Below, in pieces: positions 50,884-60,802 of a DNA stretch of 64,000 bases (positions are counted from its first letter, which is position 1; each line of letters opens with the position of its first letter). The stretch covers positions 16,573,580-16,637,579 of the forward strand of contig NC_091104.1 in the NCBI RefSeq assembly GCF_024713975.1, written 5' to 3'. Source of the DNA: Paralichthys olivaceus. Its lineage: Eukaryota > Chordata > Actinopteri > Pleuronectiformes > Paralichthyidae. A model generated the notes under the pieces. The model saw only the letters and a list, made by a program, of their open reading frames with translations. It had not been told where the DNA came from and searched no databases. The translations under genes and the position numbers were made by a program.

Positions 50884-52365
50884 ATGGGGTGGTGGATATG
50901 CTGGTTGCCAGCAGCTACAGCCCTGATGCTTCTGCTTAATGTCACTGGAGTTGACATGGAGCATCTCAAAGCTGAGAACCTGCATCTGCTTCCCCTGGAG
51001 GAGCAGAACAGGGTGCGGAACCGTGAAATGAGAGGTACATTTGTTAGTGTAGCCTATCGCTCTCATTTTGACTTGTCTTTTCTGTTGTCTATCTAGTTGT
51101 TGTTGTTATGAAATGAAATGCATAGAATTTTAAGGAGAACTTTCCAAACTCTAGCTGATGATAGTAGAGTATTTATTTTGTATAAAACTCCCATGTGAGG
51201 CTTTTGAAATGCTGCAATAACTTTATTTCATGTTATCTGTGTGTATTCTTCTGTGGGCATGGGTCAAATTCCAAAGTAGATACAAATCACTCAGTGACTC
51301 ACTGTGTCCCGTGAGGTGATTTGTGTCCCTCAGTGAGATAGACAGTTGTAATAGTTTAGTAATTGATCAAGGACTCTCCTGGAAGACTTTGAGGAACAGT
51401 GTTGTTGTTACATTCAATATAACGTCAACTTCCTGCATGTGGTTATCCGTGTATCACAGTGTAGCGTTTGACGTGATTTTGAAGTAATAAGCTGAGATTT
51501 TAGAGAAATGTAAATGTTAATAATTCTTGAAAAGGTAAATGGGAAACTTGTAGAAAAGCTACATGTGTCCTCCGAGTCTATAGCGCCACCTGTTCACAGA
51601 TGGTGAAATCTGTGAGTAATCACCCTGTACTTATTCAAAGTCATGACTGTTGTGTGTATTTGCCCATCAGCGTTGCCCAGAGACTGTCATGAAATGCTGA
51701 TGATCTCTTCAGGCCAGGCCACAGATGGTGTTTACCTGATCCAACCAGGTGACTCCCCCATTGTGGCCTACTGTGCCATGCAGGAGGGAGGTTGGACTGT
51801 CGTGCAGCACATCACCGTCAACAGCAGCGTGAACTTTGACCGTACCTGGGTCGAGTACAAGCATGGCTTCGGGGGTGTGTCTGGGGATCACTGGCTTGGG
51901 AATGAATACCTTCATCAGCTCACGCGCGGCCCTGGACGTTACAAACTAGGAGTAAAACTAGTGGGCCCGGACGCTGTCACCAAGCTGGGGGAGTATGACC
52001 CCTTTCTAGTGGAGCATGAAGCGTTGGCGTACAGGTTGAGGCTGGGGTTGTTCCAGGGCACGTCTGTAGACGCTTTGACCCTGGACACTGAGAACTACCT
52101 GCACGACAACCAGAAATTCACCACGAAAGACAGAGACAACGACAACTACTTCCAAAACTGTGCCAAGCTGGAGTTTCAGGGGGTTCCTGGAGGAGGCTGG
52201 TGGTACGATGCCTGCGCCGGAGCCAATCTAAACCGCAGGAATGTTATCTACTGGCAAAAGGACTGCAACAAGGAGCGTCTGTGCAAATATGCTTGGATGA
52301 TGGTGAGACCCTCAGACACGGTTAAACTGATTCACGGCAAAGACTGCAACAGGGACGAGCTCTAA
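50884..52365 (+). CDS. Secretory fibrinogen C-terminal domain protein ending in RDEL
   Basis: Coding exons 50884-51034 and 51671-52365 (GT-AG) give 281 residues. The start is chosen because an acceptor AG lies just before it, a strong donor (GAAG/GTAAGC) ends a likely 5' UTR exon at 50,768, and residues 1-23 form a signal peptide. After a short linker, residues 56 to about 265 are a fibrinogen-related domain: C56/C85 pair, GGWTVVQ, FDRTWVEYKHGFG, HWLGNEYLHQLT, calcium-site DRDNDNY (204-210), C214/C232 pair and GGWWYDACAGANLNR. It lacks the coiled coil of fibrinogens and angiopoietins. The calcium-site segment resembles FGL1, but the tail differs, with extra cysteines at 249, 255 and 276 and a terminal RDEL. 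One N-glycosylation motif lies at N101. Family members bind glycans or receptors; no ligand can be named. ATTAAA at about 52,397 is the likely poly(A) signal. Confidence 0.88.
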
Positions 52366-52402
52366 GCTGTCTGACACTAAGAGCTAAGTGATAAATATTA
52401 AA

Positions 52403-53712
52403 GACTAAGTGTTAAACTTTTTGTTTTTTCAAGGTTTTCTTTTCGTGATGAGTGACATCAGTAATTTTCTCTCATGCTGGACATTGACTTCAACACATTT
52501 TATTCAGAAATCCATGGACATAATCGCAAAATACTGATAAGAACAAAAAAAGAATCACAAGCTTGGAACACAGTATAAAAATGCATCACTGTTTCAACTC
52601 TAGCTATGTTTCCAGCACGTCAGTACATTAAGCAAAGCATGTCCTTAATTCCCCAAATTGCAAGTGCAGATTTTTGTTTCATCACAGTAACGAAAAAAAG
52701 GGACATTTAGCTTATAAAACATATTTTGCATCGTCTTCCTCTCACTGTCCACAAAAAAACATTTCACAAACAAAGAGCATTTTTGCCACAGTACATTACA
52801 AGTTTGCCAGAAATACAATAAAGATATGATGACAAATTGATTTAGTTACAGTAAGTCAGAAAAAACAATTACTGTATTTCAATACTCAAAGGAAAAATAC
52901 AAAAACAAATCCTGAGGATGAAGTAATAAACAGATTATATTAAACTATGTGTGCTCTCAAACCCTCCAGACAGTTCTCTATGTAAACATGTGATATTGTT
53001 TAGCATGTTTTGTCATGTTGTTTTGAGTAAAATTGATCTTTTATTTTGAAGGGTTGGTGTGATTTTTCATTTATGAAATAATTACGCTGTAATCTTTGCA
53101 GAACATCTTACAAATGATAACGGCATGTGTGAAAAGGCTTCAGTTATCATCAAGTTACAATCTTGACTTTGCAAGCGGATTCCGACATCAAGACGACACG
53201 TGTTAGCCCTTTAAAATAAAACAGCATCTCAGAAATGTTCATCTTCAAAAAAAACACATGACCTACAATATTAAAACTGATCTGAAATTTTGTGTGTAAA
53301 GTTCTTTTGGAAGGGAAACTGGTAATTTTAACAGCTTTAAACCAATGTAGATCATCAGCTTAGACAAATTTTTTATGGTCTCATGCAGTGCATCTGGAAT
53401 ACAAATACAGTACAATATGAAATAATCTGTGTGTTAATCGATGGCATTTTGCGTATAATCAGCAATTTAAGGGAAAAATACTGTTTTTTAATATTTTGGA
53501 ATCTATGTACATTATTATTTATAGTTTTAGTTTATTCGGACAATTTTATGGTCTTCCATTTTGATATTTTGAGCAGTAATTAACTTGCACTATCGATTAA
53601 TGGGCAACTCTACAAATTTTACGAGCATCTTAATAATACTATATTTTTCTATGTAGAATTCAAGTATATATAGCCAAGATTATCAGAAGAAACACATGAT
53701 TTACAGCCTTGG
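52403..53712. other. Convergent 3' intergenic region
   Basis: AT-rich DNA between the ends of the fibrinogen-domain gene and chrm5. It probably contains the 3' UTRs of one or both. No further exon or repeat is supported. Confidence 0.5.
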
Positions 53713-53718
53713 TTTATT
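53713..53718 (-). terminator. chrm5: Possible proximal chrm5 poly(A) signal
   Basis: TTTATT here reads AATAAA on the minus strand, only about 20 bp after the chrm5 stop codon. That is unusually close, so a more distal site further into the AT-rich 3' region may be the main one. Confidence 0.25.
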
Positions 53719-53738
53719 TAAAAAAACAAAACAATAGT

Positions 53739-55319
53739 TCATGTGAGTTTGGAGTTGACCACAGGGTTCTGTCCGTACCAGTAAAGTTTCTCCTCCATCC
53801 TTTTCTTCTTCCACTGGCAGAGTAAGAGCATGCGAAAGGTCTTCTGAAAATTCTTGTTACACAGGGCGTAGCACATGGGGTTGACGGTGCTGTTAACGTA
53901 GCACAGCCAGTAGCCAAGATGCCAGAGGGAGACTGGGATACAGTCTGAGCAGAAGGTGGAAATCAGCACCATGATGTTATATGGCGTCCATGTCAGAATG
54001 AAGGCCAGCAAGATGGCACTGAGAGTCTGTGCTGCCTTCCTCTCCTTGATCAACACCATCCTCTTCCTCTTGGTGATCTGGTTCTTCAGTGTGGCGTCGA
54101 TGGGTTTGGACGTCGAGGACGTGGATGGGATGCTCATGGACTCGGCTGAGGAAAACGTTGATGATGCCATCTTTGTGTCTCCGTTCTTGACCTGGTGCTC
54201 CGCTTGAGTGTCTTTGGCCATAGGTTTGAACTTGTATGACACGCACTTGCCGCTCTTCTGAGAGTTGCTTTTCGGTGGCGTTTGGAAGAAGCTGTCCTCG
54301 TCATAGCTGCTGAGCTGCTCGCTCTCGCTGCCAACAACACTCTTGCTGGTCTCGCAAGCCTGGTTCCTGAACGAGGCCTGGAAGCCTCCTGGAGAAACAG
54401 GCCTGTCCTCATCCTCTGAGGATGCGTAGCTGTTAAAGGTGGTCAGGTGACCTGCTTTGGACCACTCATCATTGGTGGTGGCTGCAGATTTGGCAGCGTT
54501 GCTCCTGCTGGAAGATGACCAGGATGCTTGGTTCCTGTCGTGCGAGGCCGATCTTAGTTTATAACTGAAGCAGGACCTGATAATGGTCTTTGGAGGCTGA
54601 GAGACCCCAGAGTCTGTGGCATAGTTAATCCCCTGAAGCTCAGCCAGATCTTTGGTCCTCTTCTCTGTCTCCTTGTAGATTCGACAGTACAGGATTGTCA
54701 TGACTGAGACGGGGATATAAAAGGCTGCGATCGCTGTCCCGAAGGTTATTACAGGCTCAGAGAAAAACTGGATCTGGCATTGCCTCTCAGGGACGGTCCT
54801 TTTCCCTATAAAGTACTGCCAGCAGAGTATCGGTGGAGCCCACAGAATGAGCGACACCAGCCAGGCTAAACCAATCATAATCCCAGCTCGCTTGGGCGTC
54901 CGTTTGGCCCTGTAGGTCAGAGGCCTGGTGATGGAGAAATATCTGTCAAAACTGATCACCAACAAGTTCATGACTGATGCATTGCTGGCTACATAGTCCA
55001 CAGCCAACCACAGATCACAGGCGAGGTTTCCTAAGGCCCAGTAGCCCATCAGTATATAAGAGGTATACAGGTTCATGGAGAAAACACCAATGATGAGGTC
55101 TGCAGCTGCCAGACTCAGCAGGTAGTAATTGTTCACAGTCTTGAGCTGGCTGTTGACTTTAAAGGAGATCATGACCAGAACATTCCCCACAATGGTGATG
55201 AGGCTGACTATAGCCGACACAGTTGCAATGGTGATCACCTCCCACAGACTGTGCGTCACCAGGTGGATATCCGTCGTACTGCTGTTCGCAGTGAAATTCA
55301 GTTTATTTTCTCCTTCCAT
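53739..55319 (-). CDS. chrm5: Muscarinic acetylcholine receptor M5
   Basis: A 526-residue class A GPCR for acetylcholine, encoded by one exon as in other muscarinic genes (human M5 is 532). M1/M3/M5 receptors couple to Gq/11 and phospholipase C at the plasma membrane. Visible are N-glycosylation motifs at N8 and N12, TM1 from about residue 27, ligand-binding D108 in TM3, DRY at 125-127, the C101-C181 disulfide pair, a long third loop (about 214-430, Ser-rich and variable), TM6 with TWTPYN, and NPMCY at 480-484. M5 rather than M1 or M3 is indicated by the MEG start, the [14 protein letters not shown] stretch in loop 3 (here [10 protein letters not shown]) and the C-terminal KRMEEKLYW...NSKL. 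The start has a strong Kozak context (ACCATGG). Teleosts often have two M5 paralogues; I cannot say which this is. Confidence 0.96.
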   Translation of the reverse strand: MEGENKLNFTANSSTTDIHLVTHSLWEVITIATVSAIVSLITIVGNVLVMISFKVNSQLKTVNNYYLLSLAAADLIIGVFSMNLYTSYILMGYWALGNLACDLWLAVDYVASNASVMNLLVISFDRYFSITRPLTYRAKRTPKRAGIMIGLAWLVSLILWAPPILCWQYFIGKRTVPERQCQIQFFSEPVITFGTAIAAFYIPVSVMTILYCRIYKETEKRTKDLAELQGINYATDSGVSQPPKTIIRSCFSYKLRSASHDRNQASWSSSSRSNAAKSAATTNDEWSKAGHLTTFNSYASSEDEDRPVSPGGFQASFRNQACETSKSVVGSESEQLSSYDEDSFFQTPPKSNSQKSGKCVSYKFKPMAKDTQAEHQVKNGDTKMASSTFSSAESMSIPSTSSTSKPIDATLKNQITKRKRMVLIKERKAAQTLSAILLAFILTWTPYNIMVLISTFCSDCIPVSLWHLGYWLCYVNSTVNPMCYALCNKNFQKTFRMLLLCQWKKKRMEEKLYWYGQNPVVNSKLT

Positions 55320-55385
55320 GGTTGAGTTTTATTGGCGTCCAACCATGACAAATTTTTCTTGATTTCTCATCCTCATGAAGATCTT
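55320..55385 (-). promoter_or_regulatory. chrm5: chrm5 5' leader with acceptor and upstream ORF
   Basis: On the minus strand a long pyrimidine tract ending TTTTCAG gives an acceptor with the exon starting at 55,385, so the coding exon is spliced to upstream leader exons. The leader contains a 15-codon upstream ORF (ATG at 55,376, stop at 55,329-55,331) with three in-frame ATGs, ending nine bases before the receptor start. Such a uORF may reduce translation, which is inference. Confidence 0.7.
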
Positions 55386-58300
55386 CTGAAAAGAAAAAAA
55401 AGAAAAAGGCACAATTTAAAAAAAGTATTTGTCATTGCCACTAGATGGCATCCTTTCAGCATGTTGAGTATCTCACATTTGTCCTCACATTATGTGAGGT
55501 GAAAATAATGTTTTGTCAACTGTATCTAATAAAAAAATCATTAATATACTCACATGCAGTCTTAATTATTATATTCACATGCAGTTTTATCAACTGTATC
55601 TAATAAAAGAATCATGAATATACTTGGAGTATGTGAGTTTACCCACATGGAGACTGACATTTTAAAAATCCAGGTCAACACATAATTTGGTTCCTTGTAC
55701 TACATCTGGGCTGATTTATTCATAGGGCTGAAACTGTTCATTCAGAGAGAAATTTATCAGTGACGTCATGAATAAGAAAATACGACAGCTTATTCTAATT
55801 TGTGGGAAATCTACAAGACAAAGGATATAGGGATTGTTATTGGTCTTAAAAGTCTATTTGCATTGCAGCTATCTAACTGAGAGTTTACATGGCTGGAATC
55901 AGATGGACTAAATCAATCAACCAATCAAAAATATCATAATTGTTTAAAAGCTGAGTTTTTAAAATAAAGTATCTGCTTTAATTGATCTATTTGCAGAAAG
56001 TGTAAATTCCATTTCTGTACAACACACATTTAAAAAAAACAATTGCAAGAAACAAAGCAAGTCAATTCACTCTCACAACCTATAAACAAAGTTTTCAGAC
56101 AATAGAAGATAAATAAATTGCTTGAAGAATAAATTAATAATAATGATGCTAATATGATTAAAAATACTATTATTTCTTTAGCACTTATCTAAAAAAGGTT
56201 GCAAATTGCTTTATAAAATTAAAAAAATTAAAAAACACAGAACAAGACATATTTATATTTGAAAAAAATGGCTTTCCCATAGAAAAATGTTTTAAGTGTG
56301 AGCTATTCTATCTCTTGATCATAGATACAGTATATAAAGTATCAATATTAAAGACTATCAAATAATACTGAGAAATTGCTATAGCCGAATGTGTCAACAT
56401 CGCTGCAGCTCTGAATTTGCTGAAACATCTAAATCTCTGCTTGGATTTCAAACTCACCCTCGGCTAATTTATCAGCCAAGCATCAAATTGCTATTTCAGT
56501 GTGTACCTCATCTCTAGAGGGGATTGCACTATAATAATAATAACAGAAAACATCCACTGTTTGTAGGGTTTCAGAAATACCCATAAATCCTGCAATATAC
56601 TGCACTCCCTTCAGGGATCATTCAGAGAGACTAGTTCTGGCTAAAAAAGAATTGTCTCTGCAGTTCCCTCTTTACGTTTCAACAGCCAACCATAAAATAA
56701 CATACATAAGTATGAAATCAGACATGTTTTGTGGTTTTGAGATGTTTGAATTTGCTCAATTCTTGATTAATCAAGCCAGAGCTAGGAGCCAGACAAAGAT
56801 GTGTAGAACTGTTTGACCTTGGAGGAGGTATAGCTCAACTGAGTGTAATTCTCTCTCTACACGATCACGACTACAGCACCTGGGTAACGTCTATTTATTA
56901 AAGCTTCTGGTTTTACTAAACCTCATCACAGCACAAAGACAGTTGCACCAATAGTAATACCACTTGGAAGCACTAGGGGGATTTGAAAAGTTGTCCATAA
57001 CCGACCTAGTACTGCATGATGGAAAAATCTATCACTGCTGTTGTTGGAATAATAAAGCTACATCCATGCTCTAGCATCTTCCTACACCAGTAGAGGGCAG
57101 TAAACGTCCTTCAGGTACAAAAGCTCACAGCTCAGATGGTCCCTCCACTCTGCGGCTTAGAGCAGTGGTGTGCATGCACATTTCATCCCTGGGTGCTGGA
57201 CACAACGATTAATAGTGGATGAGGGGCTATCCATGCCAACTTGGACCTGTGTTTTCCAAAATAAGCCCATAGGAAATTTCTACAGCGTGATGTCTTCTCC
57301 TTTCATGACCTACAAATGCATGACTGTGTCATTTGGCCTTGTGCTTGCCTCGAAGGTTTTCAGTAGATATGTATTGAAGCAGCATTAAATCCCTTCAGTT
57401 TGAAGACACTTTTGTATGCCAACGGTTATGCCTAGAGAAAACACAGATTTGTACCCATCCGGTTATATGAGCTTTGGTGTGTTATACTTTTCCACATGTC
57501 AGTTGAGCTAATAAGTTCTCACTCGCTCGTTCCAGCTTTCCAGAGAGGACACTCCTGTCCCTCAGGAAATACCCCTGCCAACTGGGCACCATGACATTCG
57601 TATTTTCAGCCGTGCCACTTGCTCTTCTTAAAATTTCAGCACCATGACGGGCATTTGTATCCTGTGCATGACCTTCCAAGCTGTAAAATTCAGATTCTCT
57701 ACAATAATTACTTTCTATTGGAAATTACTCAGACACCCAGAGACCATAAATGTGTGATTAGAGAGGCACAGATGCTGTGTGGCTCTCAGTGTGGAGCGAC
57801 AGTGAACTAGAAGGTACATCACCTCTGCAGAGAAAATCCTCAATGTGCAAAATTGCAATTGAACCTCCAGGCCGTCAGCCATAGACAAAGGGTGTAAATG
57901 TTCTGGCAAAACAGACAGCTCAAACTTTCAGAACTTTAGCCAGTTTGATCCGTCAACACATGGCCACAGAGAAGCAAGGAGAGCAGTGAATTCATGTATT
58001 AGCGTCACACTTTCACGCTCTCAGAGGCACTGAATGACCAATCCAGACCACTCGCATTGTCCATAGACCAGGAATCGAGTTTCTCTCAACAGCCACTTAA
58101 ATGCATCAGATCACCACTTTCAGCTTTGGAAAACTGAACCCGATAAAGTTGGCTAAATCTTGTCTGTGAGGTTGAGATACCAAAGACTTACTAAATGTAC
58201 CTCTGGCTGTCTAAAAGGCTGATCAATCAGTCAATAAATGAATAAATCAATCATCCTTTAAATCAAAGTTGATCACCTCTCACACAGGTTAGTCCAGATC

Positions 58301-58728
58301 AAAGTGCATCACAATTGACTGATGAGCCAACAATCAGACATAGCAAATAAAAAAGCTGACAATGAGATACCATTAAATAGATTTTAAAGGCTATGAAAAC
58401 AAATTTAAAAATCATAAGAAATAAAAGACAACAAAATGGTTAATTAGTAAAGTGATGGTAAAGTAAAAATTATCTTAATTATTATAATTAATTATCCTTA
58501 TTGTTATCAAATAATGTTTGTGATGTATTCAAGCTGTCCCACTTTATTAAATCTGATTGATAATGTGGGACAGCATGCTTTGGCTAATCTGGGACAGTCA
58601 TTGGAGTTCTCTAAATAGGGGAAATATGAATTTAGAGACTTCCTGAAATAAATAAGATATTATCTGCGGTCTGTCCCTGTCTGTTTTATTTGACTGTCTG
58701 GTTAGTTAACTAGCACATACTCAGTTAC
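55386..58728. other. chrm5 leader intron region
   Basis: Inferred intron of chrm5 if the exon at 58,729-58,822 is used. It contains a partial direct repeat at 55,512-55,623. No coding exon on either strand is supported. In mammals the apoptosis inhibitor AVEN overlaps CHRM5, but I recognised no aven exon here. Confidence 0.45.
55512..55623 (+). repeat. Two-copy direct repeat, about 74 bp period
   Basis: The segment starting 'caactgtatctaataaaa' and running into 'atatac' occurs at 55,512-55,549 and again at 55,586-55,623 with three mismatches in 38 bases. The word 'cacatgcagt' also recurs with the same order. It is a local tandem duplication. Confidence 0.8.
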
Positions 58729-58822
58729 CTCTCTTGGACAGAGATGACCCAAAAAGCACAGAAGAGTCTATCCTGTGATCTGCAGCCATCGGTTTCCCCA
58801 ACTGTTTGTCCCCTGAGTAGCC
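58729..58822 (-). other. chrm5: Putative non-coding leader exon of chrm5
   Basis: On the minus strand a pyrimidine-rich TTTTTTCTATCAG acceptor and an AGAGAG/GTAACTGAG donor bound a 94-bp GC-richer block. It lies 3.3 kb upstream of the chrm5 coding exon on the same strand. One frame is open throughout, so a coding exon of an unknown minus-strand gene is the alternative. Muscarinic receptor genes usually have spliced 5' non-coding exons, which favours the leader reading. Confidence 0.4.
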
Positions 58823-60129
58823 CTGATAGAAAAAATTACAATTATTAATAAATAATCTGTTATTGTTGCTTGCTGTTGATTGGATTTCAATTTATTAAAA
58901 AAGAAACGGATACACGTTTAATAGAATGTTTTTAATGAATTTTATAGATTAAGATAGGGTTCTTAATGAAAAGAATATGACTTTTATGTTAATATGAATA
59001 ATTAAATTGGTAATATTGAGCTTGGCATTCATAAAGAAAGGTGATTTATGCTTCTTTTTAAAGCCTAAAACAAGCATCCTAGATTATCAAATTCAGCCAA
59101 AAATGTGTTTTTTGGCACAAAGAACACAAATAGCTGTGTCATGTCTCCTCTGAGTATGTGCTCTCCATTCTTTCTTGCGTGGTTAGAAAACATCTTAAGG
59201 ATCGCAGAAAGGTATAATATGTTGATCTCATATATAAAACTGATATAAGAATGAGTCACAGAATAAAAAATAAAAAAGATGATCTGAATTCACCCTATTC
59301 TAAGCTCTCGTAACTCCTTAACTCCTTTCTAAGCTGTATCATAGTTCATACACACTTTTACATTTTGGACGCAATCACTAAAAACCAATGCTTGAGCAAT
59401 AACTTTGTTATTCATTGCCATTGAATGACAGTGCCAGGTTAGCAGCAGTGCCAGCAGCAGCCCGAGGCCAACACAAATAAAATTCCAGTTACTGCGGGGG
59501 TCCTCCTGCAGGACTTGGATCGTACCATGTCTTGCTGTAGAAGGACATTTCATATTACTCAACTCCCCACATCATTAAACTGTTTGTAAGAGGTGGTGCC
59601 ATGAATCTGTCCACAGATTCCCAGCTATTTTGTGGTATGGACAGTTTTACCTCAGCAGAACCCTGATAATGAGGTTTTCCTTTTGCACACAGAGGGGAAG
59701 AACATTCGTTCAAGTATTTTAGCCTTCGGCAATTCCCGTCAGCCTCAGCTGTATTTGGTCATTCGTTCAGCCCTAATTAGCAAATGTTAACGTACTAATA
59801 AACTTAACGATGGTCAACATGGTTAGACGGTGACTTCACTCATCACTGTCCTTGATATTTACATCATGTGGAGAGGAAGATCCACGACATTTCATTCGTC
59901 CTGTGCTTTTTACAAGCATTAACAGAACAGTCGAATTTGAATGTCGGGTTTACGGACACTTGGATGACACCACAGGAGCAGTATGGAGGCATTTTATGTT
60001 TTCTTCTGTTGTTGTTTTACGTTTGAAGGAGTCCCCAGTTACTTCGATCGTATTGGATTTGGCTGCAACACTGTTTACCCCTGAAACTCAAAAAGTGTTT
60101 TGTGGACTCAAACACTTCACCCACTGCTC

Positions 60130-60193
60130 CATCGGCATAGTGGTGAGTAGATAATGAGTAAAGATTCCTTTTTGGGTGAACTATCCCTTTAAG
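60130..60193 (+). mobile_element. Terminal part of a common teleost repeat
   Basis: The phrases 'catcggcatagtggtgagta', 'gataatgagtaaag' and 'ttgggtgaactatcccttta' are the characteristic end of a very abundant teleost non-autonomous element. The left end was not located with certainty; the element may extend back to about 59,840, which would explain the 100-codon frame at 59,852-60,154. Confidence 0.6.
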
Positions 60194-60304
60194 TACTGCC
60201 TCACAAACAGAATGAAATGGCTGTGGGCTCTTTGGATGTGTTCCTCAGTTGCATCTCATGCACTAATCTCATATTTCTGTCATTTTAGGTCATTTTAAAA
60301 ATCT

Positions 60305-60520
60305 TTTGTTTATTTTTCAGTTAAATTTGGTTTTACTTATTCAAATTTAGAAAACAGTCATGAATTACAGCTGAGACTGACTCACTGTTGGTCAAGCGTA
60401 TGTATCTGTGAGAACTTGATTACCTCCAGCTCAGAAAAACGTCATCTGCACAAGATGGCAGAATATTATCCAGGATATTTAGTTTTCTTTTTTAGATATT
60501 CAGAAGACATTGAGACGTGT
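60305..60520 (+). mobile_element. Degenerate MITE, copy D of the ACTGTATATAAA family
   Basis: It holds 'tcatgaattacagctgagac', 'tgactcactgttggtcaagcg', 'cacaagatggcagaata' and 'gacattgagacgtgtcc' in the order of copy A. Terminal repeats are lost. Confidence 0.5.
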
Positions 60521-60762
60521 CCAAGCATGCTAATCTAAGATGTTTGAACTTTCTCCAGCTATACGCCATTTAAAGCCAGTGTAGTAGTAGTTTTAATTTT
60601 TTCTTCCTCAGAACAAAAAGTGGATGGCTGCACAGAGATGTATTTTTCCTCAAAAATAAGTAATTAATGATGACAGGTACATCGTTTGAGAAACAACGAA
60701 TCCTGACTCATAGATGACGTCTGCCTTACTAAGCCTACGCAGACACACACACATAAACAATA

Positions 60763-60802
60763 GACTTGTTCTGCCTCTTGACCTCAAGAGGCAGAACAAG
60801 TC
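60763..60802. repeat. Perfect 19-bp palindrome with 2-bp spacer
   Basis: Left arm GACTTGTTCTGCCTCTTGA (60,763-60,781) and right arm TCAAGAGGCAGAACAAGTC (60,784-60,802) are exact reverse complements separated only by CC. The loop is too small for a microRNA precursor; a cruciform or a recent inverted duplication is more likely. The centre also reads TGACCTCA, similar to a nuclear-receptor half-site. Confidence 0.95.

Noticed and set aside
59852..60154. 100-codon frame near the teleost repeat end
   Set aside because: Its end lies in a common teleost repeat (gtgagtagataatgag...aactatccctttaa), and no domain or splice context supports it.
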